Origin: UPXZ01 sp964345395
GTDB taxonomy: Bacteria > Bacteroidota > Bacteroidia > Bacteroidales > Paludibacteraceae
Reading direction: 5' to 3'
DNA length: 32,677 nt
Assembly (NCBI GenBank): GCA_964345395.1
Contig: CAYFRA010000011.1
Location: 1-32,677, forward strand
Part shown: one piece after another, positions 5,871 to 15,041 of the stretch
Layout of the letters: every line of letters starts with the position of its first letter
Numbering within the stretch: position 1 is the stretch's first letter
The notes under the pieces: generated by a model
Told to the model about the DNA's origin: nothing
Database searches by the model: none
What the model saw: the letters and a program-made list of their open reading frames with translations, nothing else
Position numbers and translations under genes: made by a program

Positions 5871-7298
5871 ATGAATCCAATGCTTTTATATATACTCGAA
5901 GCGATTATTGCCCTTTTGGTAATTGGTACATTGCTGGTGATCATTTTTGAAAATGATAAGCCTTCACGTCAATTTGCTTGGATTCTGATTGTAATTTTTC
6001 TTCCTATTGTTGGGCTGTTATTATACGGATTGTTTGGACAAAACCGTAGGAAACGAAAAATTTACAGCAATGATAAGGTGCTAAAAATGCAGCAAACGGC
6101 CCATTCTAATATCAGCTTAGAGACACTGAATCGGATAGGCTTAAGCGAACGCCATTTGAACCTCGTAAAGCTTTTACACGAAAATGCCTACGCTATGCCC
6201 TACATCATGAATGAGATAGAGGTGCTCAGTGATGGAGAAGAAACTTTTGATGCTTTTATAAAAGCAATGCAAAATGCAAAAAAACATATCCATCTGCAGT
6301 TTTATATCATTGGTGACGACAATATCTCGAACCAAATTAGAAGAATTCTTATTGAGAAAGCAAAAGAGGGGGTAGAAGTAAAAATCATTTATGATTATTT
6401 AGGCAGTTTCAGCTTGTCAAAAAAGTTTATTCGCTCGCTCAAAGATGCAGGTGTAGAGATGAAGCCATTTCTACCGCTCAAATTTAGTTTTATTCGCAGC
6501 CATATCAACAATCGGAACCATCGTAAAATGATTATTGTTGATGGTGATATTGGTTTCATTGGTGGCCTCAACTTAGCCGATCGATATTTGCACGGAAATA
6601 ATCTTGGGCAATGGCGTGATACTTTTCTTCAACTTCAAGGAGCAGCAGTTCAGGGATTGCAATTGCAGTTTTTGATTGACTGGGGCTTTGTAACAGGTGA
6701 AGAGATTATGGATAAAAAATATTATCCAGAACCTGTACTTTTCCCAAAAATGAATTTGGTGCAGATCGTATCAAGTAGCCCCGATGCAGATCATTCAAAT
6801 ATTTTGCAAGGGATGATAGCATCAATGATGTCGGCTCGCGAATATGTTTACATCCATACTCCTTACTTTGTTCCGAATGAAACACTTTATAATAGTATGA
6901 AAATTGTGGCGATGAGTGGTGTGGATGTGCGTTTGATGGTTCCGCATAAGTCAGATTCGCAGGTTGTTACAGCCAGCATGGTAAGTTATTTTGAAGAGTT
7001 GATGCAAGTAGGGGTTAAAGTTTTACGCTATTCAGGCGGATTTTTACATAGCAAATCCATTGTTATCGATGATATCATCTCTATTGTGGGTTCTTGCAAT
7101 TTGGATGAGCGAAGTTTCGAAACTAATTTTGAAGCCAATGCTTTTGTCCTTTGCCAAGAAACTGCCCAAACTCTTCGAAAACTTTTTATTGAGGACAGCA
7201 AGCAATGCATAGTTTTAGATTTAGAACGTTGGCAAAAGAGAAAACTAAGGAATAAGTTCAAGGAGCGTTTGGCACGTCTGTTTAGTCCGTTGATGTAA
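5871..7298 (+). CDS. cls: Cardiolipin synthase, phospholipase D superfamily
   Basis: The enzyme condenses two phosphatidylglycerol molecules to cardiolipin at the inner membrane. From the ATG at 5871 the product is 475 residues. It begins with two membrane helices (about 4-26 and 34-54), then two PLD domains, each with a catalytic HxKxxxxD motif. The first is H217-K219-D224 in NHRKMIIVDG, the second H393-K395-D400 in LHSKSIVIDD, followed by GSCNLDERSF. An in-frame ATG at 5802 would add 23 residues, but a good promoter box lies at 5827-5834 within that stretch, and the longer N-terminus spoils the usual pattern of a short leader before helix 1. The next gene starts 20 bases downstream, so cls heads a three-gene unit reaching to nnr. 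Confidence 0.93.
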   Translation: MNPMLLYILEAIIALLVIGTLLVIIFENDKPSRQFAWILIVIFLPIVGLLLYGLFGQNRRKRKIYSNDKVLKMQQTAHSNISLETLNRIGLSERHLNLVKLLHENAYAMPYIMNEIEVLSDGEETFDAFIKAMQNAKKHIHLQFYIIGDDNISNQIRRILIEKAKEGVEVKIIYDYLGSFSLSKKFIRSLKDAGVEMKPFLPLKFSFIRSHINNRNHRKMIIVDGDIGFIGGLNLADRYLHGNNLGQWRDTFLQLQGAAVQGLQLQFLIDWGFVTGEEIMDKKYYPEPVLFPKMNLVQIVSSSPDADHSNILQGMIASMMSAREYVYIHTPYFVPNETLYNSMKIVAMSGVDVRLMVPHKSDSQVVTASMVSYFEELMQVGVKVLRYSGGFLHSKSIVIDDIISIVGSCNLDERSFETNFEANAFVLCQETAQTLRKLFIEDSKQCIVLDLERWQKRKLRNKFKERLARLFSPLM

Positions 7299-7317
7299 CT
7301 TTCAAATTAGTGTAATT

Positions 7318-8103
7318 ATGACCGAACAGCAAATCAAAAACCTTTTGGATCAAGCTGTTGAATCATACAACAATGCTGGGTTTATCGAACACGATCCAGT
7401 TCAGATTCCACATCGTTTTAGACGTAAAGAAGATATAGAAATAGCTGGCTTTTTAGCTGCATCAATCGCTTGGGGAAATCGCAAAAGTATTTTGAAAAAT
7501 GCCAATCGAATGATGGATATAATGGAGAACGCACCTTATGAGTTTATAACCGACAATTATGCCTTGAAAGAGAATAGAGCATTGATTGAAACTTTTGTGC
7601 ATCGAACATTCAACGGTGGTGATCTTTATTTTTTTCTACAATCTTTGCAAAATATTTACCAAAATCATGGTGGTTTGGAGAAGGTATTTACTACAGGTTT
7701 TGATAGCGATCAGACGATAAAATCAGCTTTATCATATTTTAGAAAGATATTCCTATCCATTCCGTATGAAAAAAGAGTAGAAAAACATCTCTCCAATGTC
7801 GAAGCCAACTCAGCCGCCAAGCGACTCAACATGTTCCTTAGGTGGATGGTTAGAAGTGATGAAAATGATGTAGATTTTGGTTTGTGGAAGGGAATACCTA
7901 TGTCGGCTTTGATGCTTCCTTTGGATGTGCACACTGGCAATGTGGGCAGGCAATTGGGATTGATAGTGCGAAAGCAAAATGATTGGAAAGCAGTGGAAGA
8001 GATTATGTTTCATTTGCGAAAGTTTGATAAAAGCGACCCAGTGAAGTACGATTACGCACTCTTTGGGATGGGGATAGAGGCAAAGAATGCTAATGTGAAA
8101 TAG
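7318..8103 (+). CDS. TIGR02757 (DUF2400) family protein
   Basis: This 261-residue soluble protein belongs to a family conserved across Bacteroidota and scattered in other phyla, of unknown function. Family landmarks are the N-terminal DPVQIPHRF (26-34) with AGFLAASIAWGNRKSI (43-58), the central RLNMFLRWMVRSDE (169-182) and GLWKGIPMSALMLPLDVHTG (188-207). The C-terminus has KSDPVKYDYALFGMGI (238-253). The C-terminal arrangement of helices and the LDVHT motif have been compared with HhH-GPD DNA-repair folds, but the lysine and aspartate of a glycosylase cannot be confirmed here, so I do not assign a reaction. It lies 20 bases after cls and 38 bases before the NAD(P)H-hydrate repair gene and is probably co-transcribed with both. 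Confidence 0.88.
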   Translation: MTEQQIKNLLDQAVESYNNAGFIEHDPVQIPHRFRRKEDIEIAGFLAASIAWGNRKSILKNANRMMDIMENAPYEFITDNYALKENRALIETFVHRTFNGGDLYFFLQSLQNIYQNHGGLEKVFTTGFDSDQTIKSALSYFRKIFLSIPYEKRVEKHLSNVEANSAAKRLNMFLRWMVRSDENDVDFGLWKGIPMSALMLPLDVHTGNVGRQLGLIVRKQNDWKAVEEIMFHLRKFDKSDPVKYDYALFGMGIEAKNANVK

Positions 8104-8141
8104 CGTTTTATACATAAAAACCTAATTATTGAAAAATTAAA

Positions 8142-9623
8142 ATGAAAATTTTTGAAACTTCTCAAATAAAACAATTGGACCAATACACCATTGAAAATGA
8201 GCCAATATCGTCAATAGATTTGATGGAAAGGGCTGCCGCTGCTTTGCTTAAAACTTTTAAGAAAGAGTTTTCAATAGAGCGTAAATTTTTAATATTGGCT
8301 GGTCCGGGTAATAATGGTGGTGATGGTTTGGCTTTGGGGAGAATGTTGCTGCAGGAGGGTTATGAGACGGAGGTTATTTTGTTTCATACTAATAAGCTGA
8401 GCGTGGATTGTCAGCAAAACAAACTTCTATTACAAACACAGTTTCCTCTTTTTTTTAGCGAACAGATAGATGAATTTAGTTTGCCGATCATTGAAGAAAA
8501 CCGGATCATTATCGACTCTTTGTTTGGTTCAGGTCTTACTCGCCCATTGGAGTCGCCGTATGACAAAATAGTGGAGTGGATCAATCAACATAACAATTTG
8601 GTAGTTTCTATCGATATGCCTTCGGGCTTGGGTGGAGAAGAGTGTGCTATAGACAACCAGCTTGTTGTAAAAGCCGATTTAACTTACACTTTGCAATTTC
8701 CAAAATTAGCAATGATGTTTGCCGAAAACGAACAATTTGTTGGACGTTGGTCGGTAGTAGATATTCAACTTCATCCTCAGGCTATTGAGATGGCAACAAC
8801 CCCTTATCATTATCTTGAAAAAGAGGATGTAAAACGCCTGCCGAAAGAGCGAAGGAGGTTTGCTCACAAGGGTGATTTTGGAAAACTATTGATTTGGGCA
8901 GGAAGTGTAGGGATGGCTGGTGCAGCAACTTTAGCGGCAAGAGCAGCCACAAGAAGTGGTGCAGGTTTGGTTTATATCAATTCAGAAATAGAAAATCGTT
9001 CGATATTACAAATAGCGATACCCGAAGCTATTTTTATAGATAGTATTACACCCTTAAGTCGGTTTTCCAATTATGTTTTTGGACCGGGCATTGGAGTTGA
9101 TAAATTAGCGATAAATCGCTTGAAAACTCATTTGAATCGCCTTACAAGCTCCATCATTTTGGATGCAGATGCACTCAACATTTTGTCAAAAAACAGCAAT
9201 TTACTGTATAAGCTACCTAAAAACTCTATTTTAACTCCTCACCCTAAAGAGTTTGATAGATTGTTTGGAAACTCAATCAACAGCAAAGAGAGATTGACAA
9301 AAGCTTTAAAAATGTCCGAGCTGTATCAAATTATAATCGTATTGAAAGGAGCTAACACAGCAATTGTTTTACCTACTGGTAACGTGTATTTCAACTCAAC
9401 TGGCAATCCAGGCATGGCAGTGGGCGGAATGGGTGATGTGCTATCGGGGATTATTGGCGGATTGCAGTCGCAGAATTATGATGCAGAACAGAGTGCTCTA
9501 TTGGGGGTGTATCTGCATGGCTTAGCTGCCGATCTGGCTTTAGAAAAACAGTCACAAGAGAGTTTGATAGCATCAGATGTGATAGATTTTATCGGTTGCG
9601 CATTTAAGAAAATAGGAGAATAA
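8142..9623 (+). CDS. nnr: Bifunctional NAD(P)H-hydrate epimerase / ADP-dependent NAD(P)H-hydrate dehydratase
   Basis: A metabolite-repair enzyme that restores damaged NAD(P)H. The N-terminal YjeF_N domain epimerises R- and S-NAD(P)HX, and the C-terminal ribokinase-like domain dehydrates S-NAD(P)HX using ADP. In the 493 residues the epimerase domain (about 1-215) shows AGPGNNGGDGLALGRML (53-69), DSLFGSGL and DMPSGLGG. The dehydratase domain (about 225-490) shows HKGDFGKLLIWAGS, GAATLAARAATRSGAGLVY, the LDADALNIL segment, LTPHPKEFDRLFG, VLKGANTAIV and the nucleotide-binding NPGMAVGGMGDVLSG (about 421-435). Both halves look intact and the length equals that of the fused family. It is the last gene of the cls unit, and the next gene has its own promoter. 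Confidence 0.95.
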   Translation: MKIFETSQIKQLDQYTIENEPISSIDLMERAAAALLKTFKKEFSIERKFLILAGPGNNGGDGLALGRMLLQEGYETEVILFHTNKLSVDCQQNKLLLQTQFPLFFSEQIDEFSLPIIEENRIIIDSLFGSGLTRPLESPYDKIVEWINQHNNLVVSIDMPSGLGGEECAIDNQLVVKADLTYTLQFPKLAMMFAENEQFVGRWSVVDIQLHPQAIEMATTPYHYLEKEDVKRLPKERRRFAHKGDFGKLLIWAGSVGMAGAATLAARAATRSGAGLVYINSEIENRSILQIAIPEAIFIDSITPLSRFSNYVFGPGIGVDKLAINRLKTHLNRLTSSIILDADALNILSKNSNLLYKLPKNSILTPHPKEFDRLFGNSINSKERLTKALKMSELYQIIIVLKGANTAIVLPTGNVYFNSTGNPGMAVGGMGDVLSGIIGGLQSQNYDAEQSALLGVYLHGLAADLALEKQSQESLIASDVIDFIGCAFKKIGE

Positions 9624-9665
9624 GAGAATAAATATCCAAATAAATATTATGTTTATCTTGTTGAA

Positions 9666-9697
9666 TTTGTTTAATTCAATATAAAGAGATATTTTTG
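9666..9697 (+). promoter_or_regulatory. Promoter of the PepSY-type gene
   Basis: TTTG (9666-9669), a 20-base spacer and TATTTTTG (9690-9697) form the best full match to the Bacteroidota sigma-70 consensus in the window, 29 bases before the ATG at 9727. Confidence 0.75.
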
Positions 9698-9726
9698 TCC
9701 TAAATTAAATTTGGAAAATATCATCA

Positions 9727-11247
9727 ATGAAAATATATCAATTCTTCAGAAAATACCACAAATGGTTAGGGGTAGTTTTAAGCATTTTGCTTATTCTCTT
9801 TGCAGTTTCTGGTATCATACTCAACCATCGTCAGTTTTTAGCAAAATACTCCGTTAGTCGCAATTATTTACCCAAAGAGTATCGCTACGATAAGTGGAAT
9901 AATGCTTTGATTCGTGAAATGATTCCTATATCATCCGACACAGTGCTGTTTTATGGCAATGCAGGTGTATGGGTCAGTGATAGTTCGATGAACAAATTCA
10001 GTGATATGAACTCAGGTTTTCCTGACGGCATTGATAGTCGAAAAATATTCAAAGTAGTTGAACATCAAAACAACTATTATGCTGGAACGCTATTCGGCCT
10101 ATATAAATACAACGATATAAACAAACGGTGGTATCAGCTTATTTTGCCCGTGAAAGATCAAAATGTGATGGATTTGCTCTCAAAGGGCGATTCGTTATTT
10201 GCTCTTACTCGCTCAGACTTGCTGCTGAGTGTCAATCAAGGTGATTTTGTTGAAAAAACTTTGCCCATACCTGAGAACTACGATAACAAAGTGAGCCTTT
10301 TCAAAACCATGTGGGTGGTTCACAATGGAGAGGTTTTTGGAAAAATAGGGATGTATGCGGCAGATGCTTTGGGATACATTTTGGTTTTTCTTACCGTGAC
10401 TGGTTTGATACTTTTCTTTAATAAAAACAAATTCAAGAATAAAAGCATACGACTACATATTCGTAGACGATTAAGGAAACAGTATCAATGGAATTTGAAA
10501 TGGCACAATAGAGTGGGATGGACAATGGCTCTTTTCTTGCTGATATCTACACTGACAGGAATGTTTCTTCGTCCGCCGTTGCTTATTCCTATTGCAAAAT
10601 CGAGAGTTGCAAAAATACCTAAGTCGGAGTTGGCTCACGTCAGCCCTTGGTATGACATTATGCGTCGTGTTCATTTTGTATCAGATGAAAACCGCTATGT
10701 TTTTTCAACAACTGATGGTTTTTATTACTCTAATGATGAGTTGCAAACGATACATAAGTTTGACTCACAGCCTCCAGCAAGCGTAATGGGAGTTACAGTA
10801 TTGGAAACGACAGACCAAAGTGTGCTTCGTGTAGGTTCTTTTGAGGGTTTGTTTGATTGGAATTATCAATCGGGTTATATTTATGATGTGTTGAAAAAAG
10901 AGGAGTATATTCCACCAAAAATTGCTGGACCACCTGTTGGTGATTACAAAGTGGTTGGTTACGGGTTTGATAGAGAAGGTAATAAGTTGGTTTTTGATTA
11001 TATTTTAGGTAGTATCGGTGTAGAGGGTAATGAAATTGATTTTCCTGAAATGCCACACGAAATGCTTCGAAAATCACCTCTTTCTCTATGGAGTTTGGCT
11101 TTGGAAGTTCATACTGGGCGTATCCTACAATTTATGTTAGGCCCATTTTATGTGCTTCTCGTACCTTTGACAGGACTATTTGCTCTATTTATTATCATAT
11201 CTGGTTTTGTTATTTGGTTTAAGTACCACCGAAAAAGAAAAAAATAG
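9727..11247 (+). CDS. PepSY-associated transmembrane protein
   Basis: An inner-membrane protein of 506 residues with the architecture of PepSY-associated TM-helix proteins. Helix 1 lies at about 13-33 in KWLGVVLSILLILFAVSGII, preceded by RKYHKW, and ends at NHRQF. It is followed by a large extracytoplasmic region (about 36-205) and helix 2 (about 210-230), and a histidine-bearing cytoplasmic segment KWHNRVGW leads to helix 3 (about 264-283, ending TGMFLRPP). A second extracytoplasmic region follows, and a final helix (about 474-497) ends in the basic tail YHRKRKK. Conserved histidines next to the helices are typical of this family, members of which are linked to iron uptake or heme-dependent reduction. 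No TonB receptor or siderophore gene adjoins it, so the role stays open. A strong promoter precedes it and a terminator follows 5 bases after the stop. Confidence 0.8.
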   Translation: MKIYQFFRKYHKWLGVVLSILLILFAVSGIILNHRQFLAKYSVSRNYLPKEYRYDKWNNALIREMIPISSDTVLFYGNAGVWVSDSSMNKFSDMNSGFPDGIDSRKIFKVVEHQNNYYAGTLFGLYKYNDINKRWYQLILPVKDQNVMDLLSKGDSLFALTRSDLLLSVNQGDFVEKTLPIPENYDNKVSLFKTMWVVHNGEVFGKIGMYAADALGYILVFLTVTGLILFFNKNKFKNKSIRLHIRRRLRKQYQWNLKWHNRVGWTMALFLLISTLTGMFLRPPLLIPIAKSRVAKIPKSELAHVSPWYDIMRRVHFVSDENRYVFSTTDGFYYSNDELQTIHKFDSQPPASVMGVTVLETTDQSVLRVGSFEGLFDWNYQSGYIYDVLKKEEYIPPKIAGPPVGDYKVVGYGFDREGNKLVFDYILGSIGVEGNEIDFPEMPHEMLRKSPLSLWSLALEVHTGRILQFMLGPFYVLLVPLTGLFALFIIISGFVIWFKYHRKRKK

Positions 11248-11251
11248 ATCT

Positions 11252-11288
11252 AAAAAAAGGATAGAAATTAATAACTATCCTTTTTTTT
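11252..11288. terminator. Bidirectional intrinsic terminator
   Basis: GGATAG and CTATCC (11259-11264 and 11275-11280) flanked by an A-run and a T-run, extending the stem to about 13 bp. It separates the converging PepSY-type gene and asd. Confidence 0.85.
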
Positions 11289-11305
11289 ATATTTAATATT
11301 GTTGT

Positions 11306-12313
11306 TTAGACCTCTCCTTCTGCAATCAAATATTCTGCAATTTGAACCGCATTGAGGGCTGCCCCTTTTTTGATTTGATCACTGACACACCAAAAAGTTA
11401 AGCCATTTGCGTTTGCTAAATCCTTGCGCACCCTACCAACATACACATCATCTTTTCCAGATAGATAAAGAGGCATTGGATATTCGTTTTGAGTGGGGTT
11501 ATCCAGCAGCGTAATTCCTTTTTTGTTGGCAAGTGCTTTTATCGCTTCCTCTATATTAACAGGATTTTCAGTCTCTACCCATACACTTTCTGCATGTGCT
11601 CTCAAGGTAGGAACTCTCACACAAGTAGCACTAACGGCTATATCAGCGTGAAATATTTTACGCGTTTCATAATACATCTTCATCTCCTCTTTTGTGTATC
11701 CGTTGTCTGTAAAAACATCAATATGTGGGATGACATTGTATGCCAACTGATGAGCAAACTTTTCAACTCTTACTGGCTCATTGTTTACCAACTGCTTGTA
11801 TTGCATTTCAAGCTCCTCGATACCGCTTGCTCCGGCACCACTTGCTGATTGATATGACGCTACGTGAACGCTTTTGATAGGAGATATTTCATTGATAGCT
11901 TGAAGAGGCACCGACATAATTGATGTCGTGCAGTTGGGGTTGGCTATGATGTTGCGAGGACGAGTTTTAGCATCTACCGCATTAACTTCAGGCACAACTA
12001 ATGGCACGTCATCGTCGTTCCTAAAAGCACTTGAATTGTCAATCATTATAGCACCATGTTTGGTGATGTCAGCAGCATACTCTTTTGAGATAGTAGCACC
12101 TGCTGATACGAAAGCTATATCGATATTTTTGAAGTCATCGCCGTGTTTAAGCTCTTTTACAGTCAATTTTTCATTCTTAAATAAATAAGACTTACCTGCA
12201 CTACGTTGTGACCCAAAAAGTGTTAGTTCTGTTATTGGAAAATTTCTTTCAGCAAGCACTTTCAAAAACTCTTGCCCTACGGCACCACTGGCACCTACAA
12301 TTGCAACTTTCAT
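11306..12313 (-). CDS. asd: Aspartate-semialdehyde dehydrogenase
   Basis: The enzyme reduces aspartyl phosphate to aspartate semialdehyde with NADPH, the branch point to lysine/diaminopimelate, threonine and methionine. The 335-residue product is normal for the bacterial type. The Rossmann start VGASGAVGQEFLKVL (6-20) binds NADPH, NPNCTTSIM (125-133) contains the catalytic cysteine C128, QSASGAGASG (155-164) is the substrate loop, and CVRVPTLRAH (231-240) contributes the arginine and the general-base H240. A conserved YPMPLYLSGKDDVYVGRVR segment lies near the C-terminus. The gene is alone, with no lysC, dap or thr gene next to it. It ends against the terminator at 11252-11288. I could not identify a clear TAnnTTTG box in the 207 bases upstream on this strand. 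Confidence 0.96.
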   Translation of the reverse strand: MKVAIVGASGAVGQEFLKVLAERNFPITELTLFGSQRSAGKSYLFKNEKLTVKELKHGDDFKNIDIAFVSAGATISKEYAADITKHGAIMIDNSSAFRNDDDVPLVVPEVNAVDAKTRPRNIIANPNCTTSIMSVPLQAINEISPIKSVHVASYQSASGAGASGIEELEMQYKQLVNNEPVRVEKFAHQLAYNVIPHIDVFTDNGYTKEEMKMYYETRKIFHADIAVSATCVRVPTLRAHAESVWVETENPVNIEEAIKALANKKGITLLDNPTQNEYPMPLYLSGKDDVYVGRVRKDLANANGLTFWCVSDQIKKGAALNAVQIAEYLIAEGEV

Positions 12314-12442
12314 TAGATGATTTTTTTATTTTCTTATATGACAATAATTTGTTTTTACAGACTTACATTAAGATCTGTGATTTTTTTAATATGAAATAGA
12401 TTATTCTTATCATTATTATTCTATAAAGTTCAAATAAATGAC

Positions 12443-12450
12443 TATTTTTG
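12443..12450 (+). promoter_or_regulatory. -7 box upstream of the lamin-tail-domain gene
   Basis: TATTTTTG matches TAnnTTTG and lies 70 bases before the ATG at 12521. The -33 element is not evident. Confidence 0.5.
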
Positions 12451-12520
12451 TATAATGTAAGATTTTATATAAAAACATCTGCAAAAATAATTATTTTTAT
12501 GTTATAAAACATCCTTTTCT

Positions 12521-14356
12521 ATGAAAAATATAAGAACGACATTTATTTTGTTAATAGCAATGCTCCCCATATTCTTGTTTGGGCAATCACGCATTCAATG
12601 GTCTGATGATTTTTCAGATGGTGATTTTACAAATAACCCAAGCTGGGGTGGAATGACAGAAAACTTTATTGTAAATAGCAGTGGGCAACTACAATCTGAT
12701 GTTAGTGACGCTTCAAAGTCGTATCTATCAACACCTTCTGAAGTGTTTAGTGATGCGGTTTGGGAGTTTTGGGTTAAAGTTGATTATAATCCATCGTCAT
12801 CAAATTTCAGTATCGTTTACATCGTTTCAGACCGTGCTGATGTGAGTGGAGATGTCAATGGGTATTATGTGCAAATAGGCAATACTGCTGATGAGATATC
12901 TCTTTACAAGCAACAAGGTAGCAAAAAAACAAAAATAATAGATGGTGCAGATAAGATTTTAGACACACAACCCAACATTGTAAAGATAAAAGTTACTCGT
13001 TCAAAAGAGGGTGAATTCAAACTGTATCGCCAACGTTTATCTCCCGCTGAAGGATTTAGTGATGAAGATTATGTATTGGAGGGGAGCGTAGTGGATAATG
13101 ATATTCAGGGAAGTAAGTATTTTGCAGTCTATTTTAGCAATTCAAAAACCACCGGAAAACTTTACTATTTCGATGACATTCAAGCTGAAGGTGAAAGAAT
13201 GGTTGATGATATTCCACCTGTTTGGAACACGCTATCTATCGTGAATATGAATACTTTACTCTTAGAGTTTTCAGAACCAGTAGATATAAGCAGTGCGATT
13301 TTTGATGTGGATAACGGCATAGGTAATCCATCACAAGTAAGCCTCTCAACAGATAAAACAAAAGTAACGCTCAAGTTTTCGAATAGCTTCGAGCGTGGAA
13401 AAATATATCGAGTAGAAGTGTTGAACTTGACCGACCTGGCTGGTAACTTTTTACTAAACACAGTTAAAGAAATAGGTATTTTTGAAGAACCCGCTGTAGG
13501 GGATATTATCATCAATGAAATCTTATTTGATAACAGTGCTGAAACAGCCGAATACATCGAAGTTTACAATCGTTCGAACAAAGTGATAGATATGAGCACG
13601 GTATTTTTCGGTGTACGCACAGCTACCCCATTCAAAGCTTCCAACTATTTTCCAAACAAAAGCTTTATGTTGCCACAAACTTATATGGCAATAACTACAG
13701 ATGCTGATTTGGTACGAAGCTATTATGATGCACCAGAAGAGGCTAATATATTGGAGGTAGAAAAATGGTCGGCACTCAATAATAGCTCAGCCAATTTGCT
13801 TATTGGATTAGTAGGTGTAGCCAATGACACACTGTTTTTAGATGAAGTAACTTATGATGCAAAATGGCATCACAGCCTCATACGAAACACAAAAAATGTA
13901 TCGCTTGAGCGAATCAATGCCGATTTACCAAGTAATGATGCAAGATCTTGGCATTCAGCAGCTACAACTGTCAACTATGGCACACCTGGATATAAAAATT
14001 CACAACATACAGATATTATCTCAGATGATTTTGCTAATGAAAAATGGCTTAGCATTGAGCCCGAAGTTTTCTCTCCTGACAATGACGGAATTGATGATAT
14101 AAGTTTCATAAAGTACAAAACTGACGACACGGGATATGTTGGCAATGTGTTTATTTTCAACGCCGTAGGTTCGTTGGTAAAAGTTATTGCTCAAAACGCA
14201 CTGCTTTCAAGTGAAGGATATTTCTCTTGGGATGGCTTGACCGATAGCAATAAAAATGTAAATCCAGGAGTCTATGTTGTTTATTTTGAGATGCTAAATA
14301 ACGAAAAGGGTGTTAAAAAAGTGGAAAAACTACCGATTGTTGTTTCAGCAAGATAA
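12521..14356 (+). CDS. Secreted multi-domain protein with lamin-tail domain
   Basis: The 611-residue exported protein has a signal peptide (1 to about 22, ending IFLFGQS). A jelly-roll-like N-terminal region opens with WSDDFSDGDFTNNPSWGG, a common start of Bacteroidota surface proteins. A bacterial Ig-like segment follows (about 228-322, VDDIPPVWNTL to LTDLAGNF). A lamin-tail domain (about 325-490) starts GDIIINEILFDNSAETAEYI and ends NYGTPGYKNS. The last part (about 510-608) contains FSPDNDGIDD and GYFSWDGLTDSNKNVNPGVY, resembling the FlgD-like Ig fold used as a terminal module in gliding- and surface-associated proteins. No catalytic residues are evident, so I infer an adhesive or structural surface role. 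It precedes the FKBP cluster but that cluster has its own promoter. Confidence 0.8.
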   Translation: MKNIRTTFILLIAMLPIFLFGQSRIQWSDDFSDGDFTNNPSWGGMTENFIVNSSGQLQSDVSDASKSYLSTPSEVFSDAVWEFWVKVDYNPSSSNFSIVYIVSDRADVSGDVNGYYVQIGNTADEISLYKQQGSKKTKIIDGADKILDTQPNIVKIKVTRSKEGEFKLYRQRLSPAEGFSDEDYVLEGSVVDNDIQGSKYFAVYFSNSKTTGKLYYFDDIQAEGERMVDDIPPVWNTLSIVNMNTLLLEFSEPVDISSAIFDVDNGIGNPSQVSLSTDKTKVTLKFSNSFERGKIYRVEVLNLTDLAGNFLLNTVKEIGIFEEPAVGDIIINEILFDNSAETAEYIEVYNRSNKVIDMSTVFFGVRTATPFKASNYFPNKSFMLPQTYMAITTDADLVRSYYDAPEEANILEVEKWSALNNSSANLLIGLVGVANDTLFLDEVTYDAKWHHSLIRNTKNVSLERINADLPSNDARSWHSAATTVNYGTPGYKNSQHTDIISDDFANEKWLSIEPEVFSPDNDGIDDISFIKYKTDDTGYVGNVFIFNAVGSLVKVIAQNALLSSEGYFSWDGLTDSNKNVNPGVYVVYFEMLNNEKGVKKVEKLPIVVSAR

Positions 14357-14375
14357 TCTTTTCAATATTATTTTA

Positions 14376-14402
14376 TTGTCCTTAATAAAAAAGTTACCTT
14401 TG
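14376..14402 (+). promoter_or_regulatory. Promoter of the FKBP gene cluster
   Basis: TTG (14376-14378), a 16-base spacer and TACCTTTG (14395-14402), 35 bases before the first FKBP gene. The -7 box is an exact TAnnTTTG match, while the spacing is at the short end. Confidence 0.6.
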
Positions 14403-14437
14403 TATCCATTTTAAATTAACAAAAAACAAAAAATATA

Positions 14438-15025
14438 ATGGATAAAATTAGTTATGCTTTAGGATTAAGCTTAGGTAATAGCTTGGTAAGTAGCGGTGTA
14501 GAATCTTTGAACTTTCAAAAGTTTTCAAAGGCAGTTCAAGATGTGGTTGAAAAAAATAGCCTTGAAATGTCATTCGAAGAGTCACAAAATATAATTCACA
14601 GCTATTTCACTGAACTTCAAGCCAAATTTAGTGAGCAAGTAATCAAAGAAGGCAAAGAGTTTTTAGAAGAAAATGCTAAACGTGCTGAAGTAGTTACAAC
14701 AGATAGTGGTTTGCAGTATGAAATTCTTAAAGAAGGAAATGGTGAGATACCAAAAGCAAGTGACCAAGTAAAAGTACATTATCACGGCACATTGATTGAC
14801 GGCAGGGTGTTTGATAGCTCTGTAGAGCGTGGTGAGCCAGCTACATTTGGTGTAACTCAAGTAATTCAAGGTTGGGTAGAAGCCCTTCAATTGATGCCAG
14901 TAGGTTCGAAATGGAGATTGTTTATTCCTTACAACTTGGCTTATGGAGAGAGAGGTGCCAGTGAGTTGATTGGTCCTTACACAACATTGATGTTTGATGT
15001 AGAACTGCTTGAAATTGTAAAATAA
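14438..15025 (+). CDS. FKBP-type peptidyl-prolyl isomerase, cytoplasmic paralogue
   Basis: The enzyme catalyses cis-trans isomerisation of Xaa-Pro bonds during protein folding. In the 195 residues an N-terminal helical dimerisation domain (SYALGLSLGNSL near the start) precedes a complete FKBP domain (about 105-195). Active-site positions are conserved: VHYHG, RVFDSS, the VIQGW tryptophan, LAYGERG and LMFDVELL. Unlike the three genes after it, this one has neither a signal peptide nor a lipobox, so it should stay in the cytoplasm. It leads a cluster of four FKBP-family genes with gaps of 16, 42 and 27 bases and a promoter only in front of this gene, consistent with one transcript. The cluster probably arose by tandem duplication followed by relocation of products. 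Confidence 0.92.
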   Translation: MDKISYALGLSLGNSLVSSGVESLNFQKFSKAVQDVVEKNSLEMSFEESQNIIHSYFTELQAKFSEQVIKEGKEFLEENAKRAEVVTTDSGLQYEILKEGNGEIPKASDQVKVHYHGTLIDGRVFDSSVERGEPATFGVTQVIQGWVEALQLMPVGSKWRLFIPYNLAYGERGASELIGPYTTLMFDVELLEIVK

Positions 15026-15041
15026 AAGGATTAGAATAATT

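Noticed and set aside
14030..14356. A type IX secretion sorting domain at the end of the lamin-tail protein.
   Set aside because: The terminal module looks like the FlgD-like Ig fold. The typical C-terminal sorting pattern with a conserved glycine-rich and lysine-rich ending is not evident.
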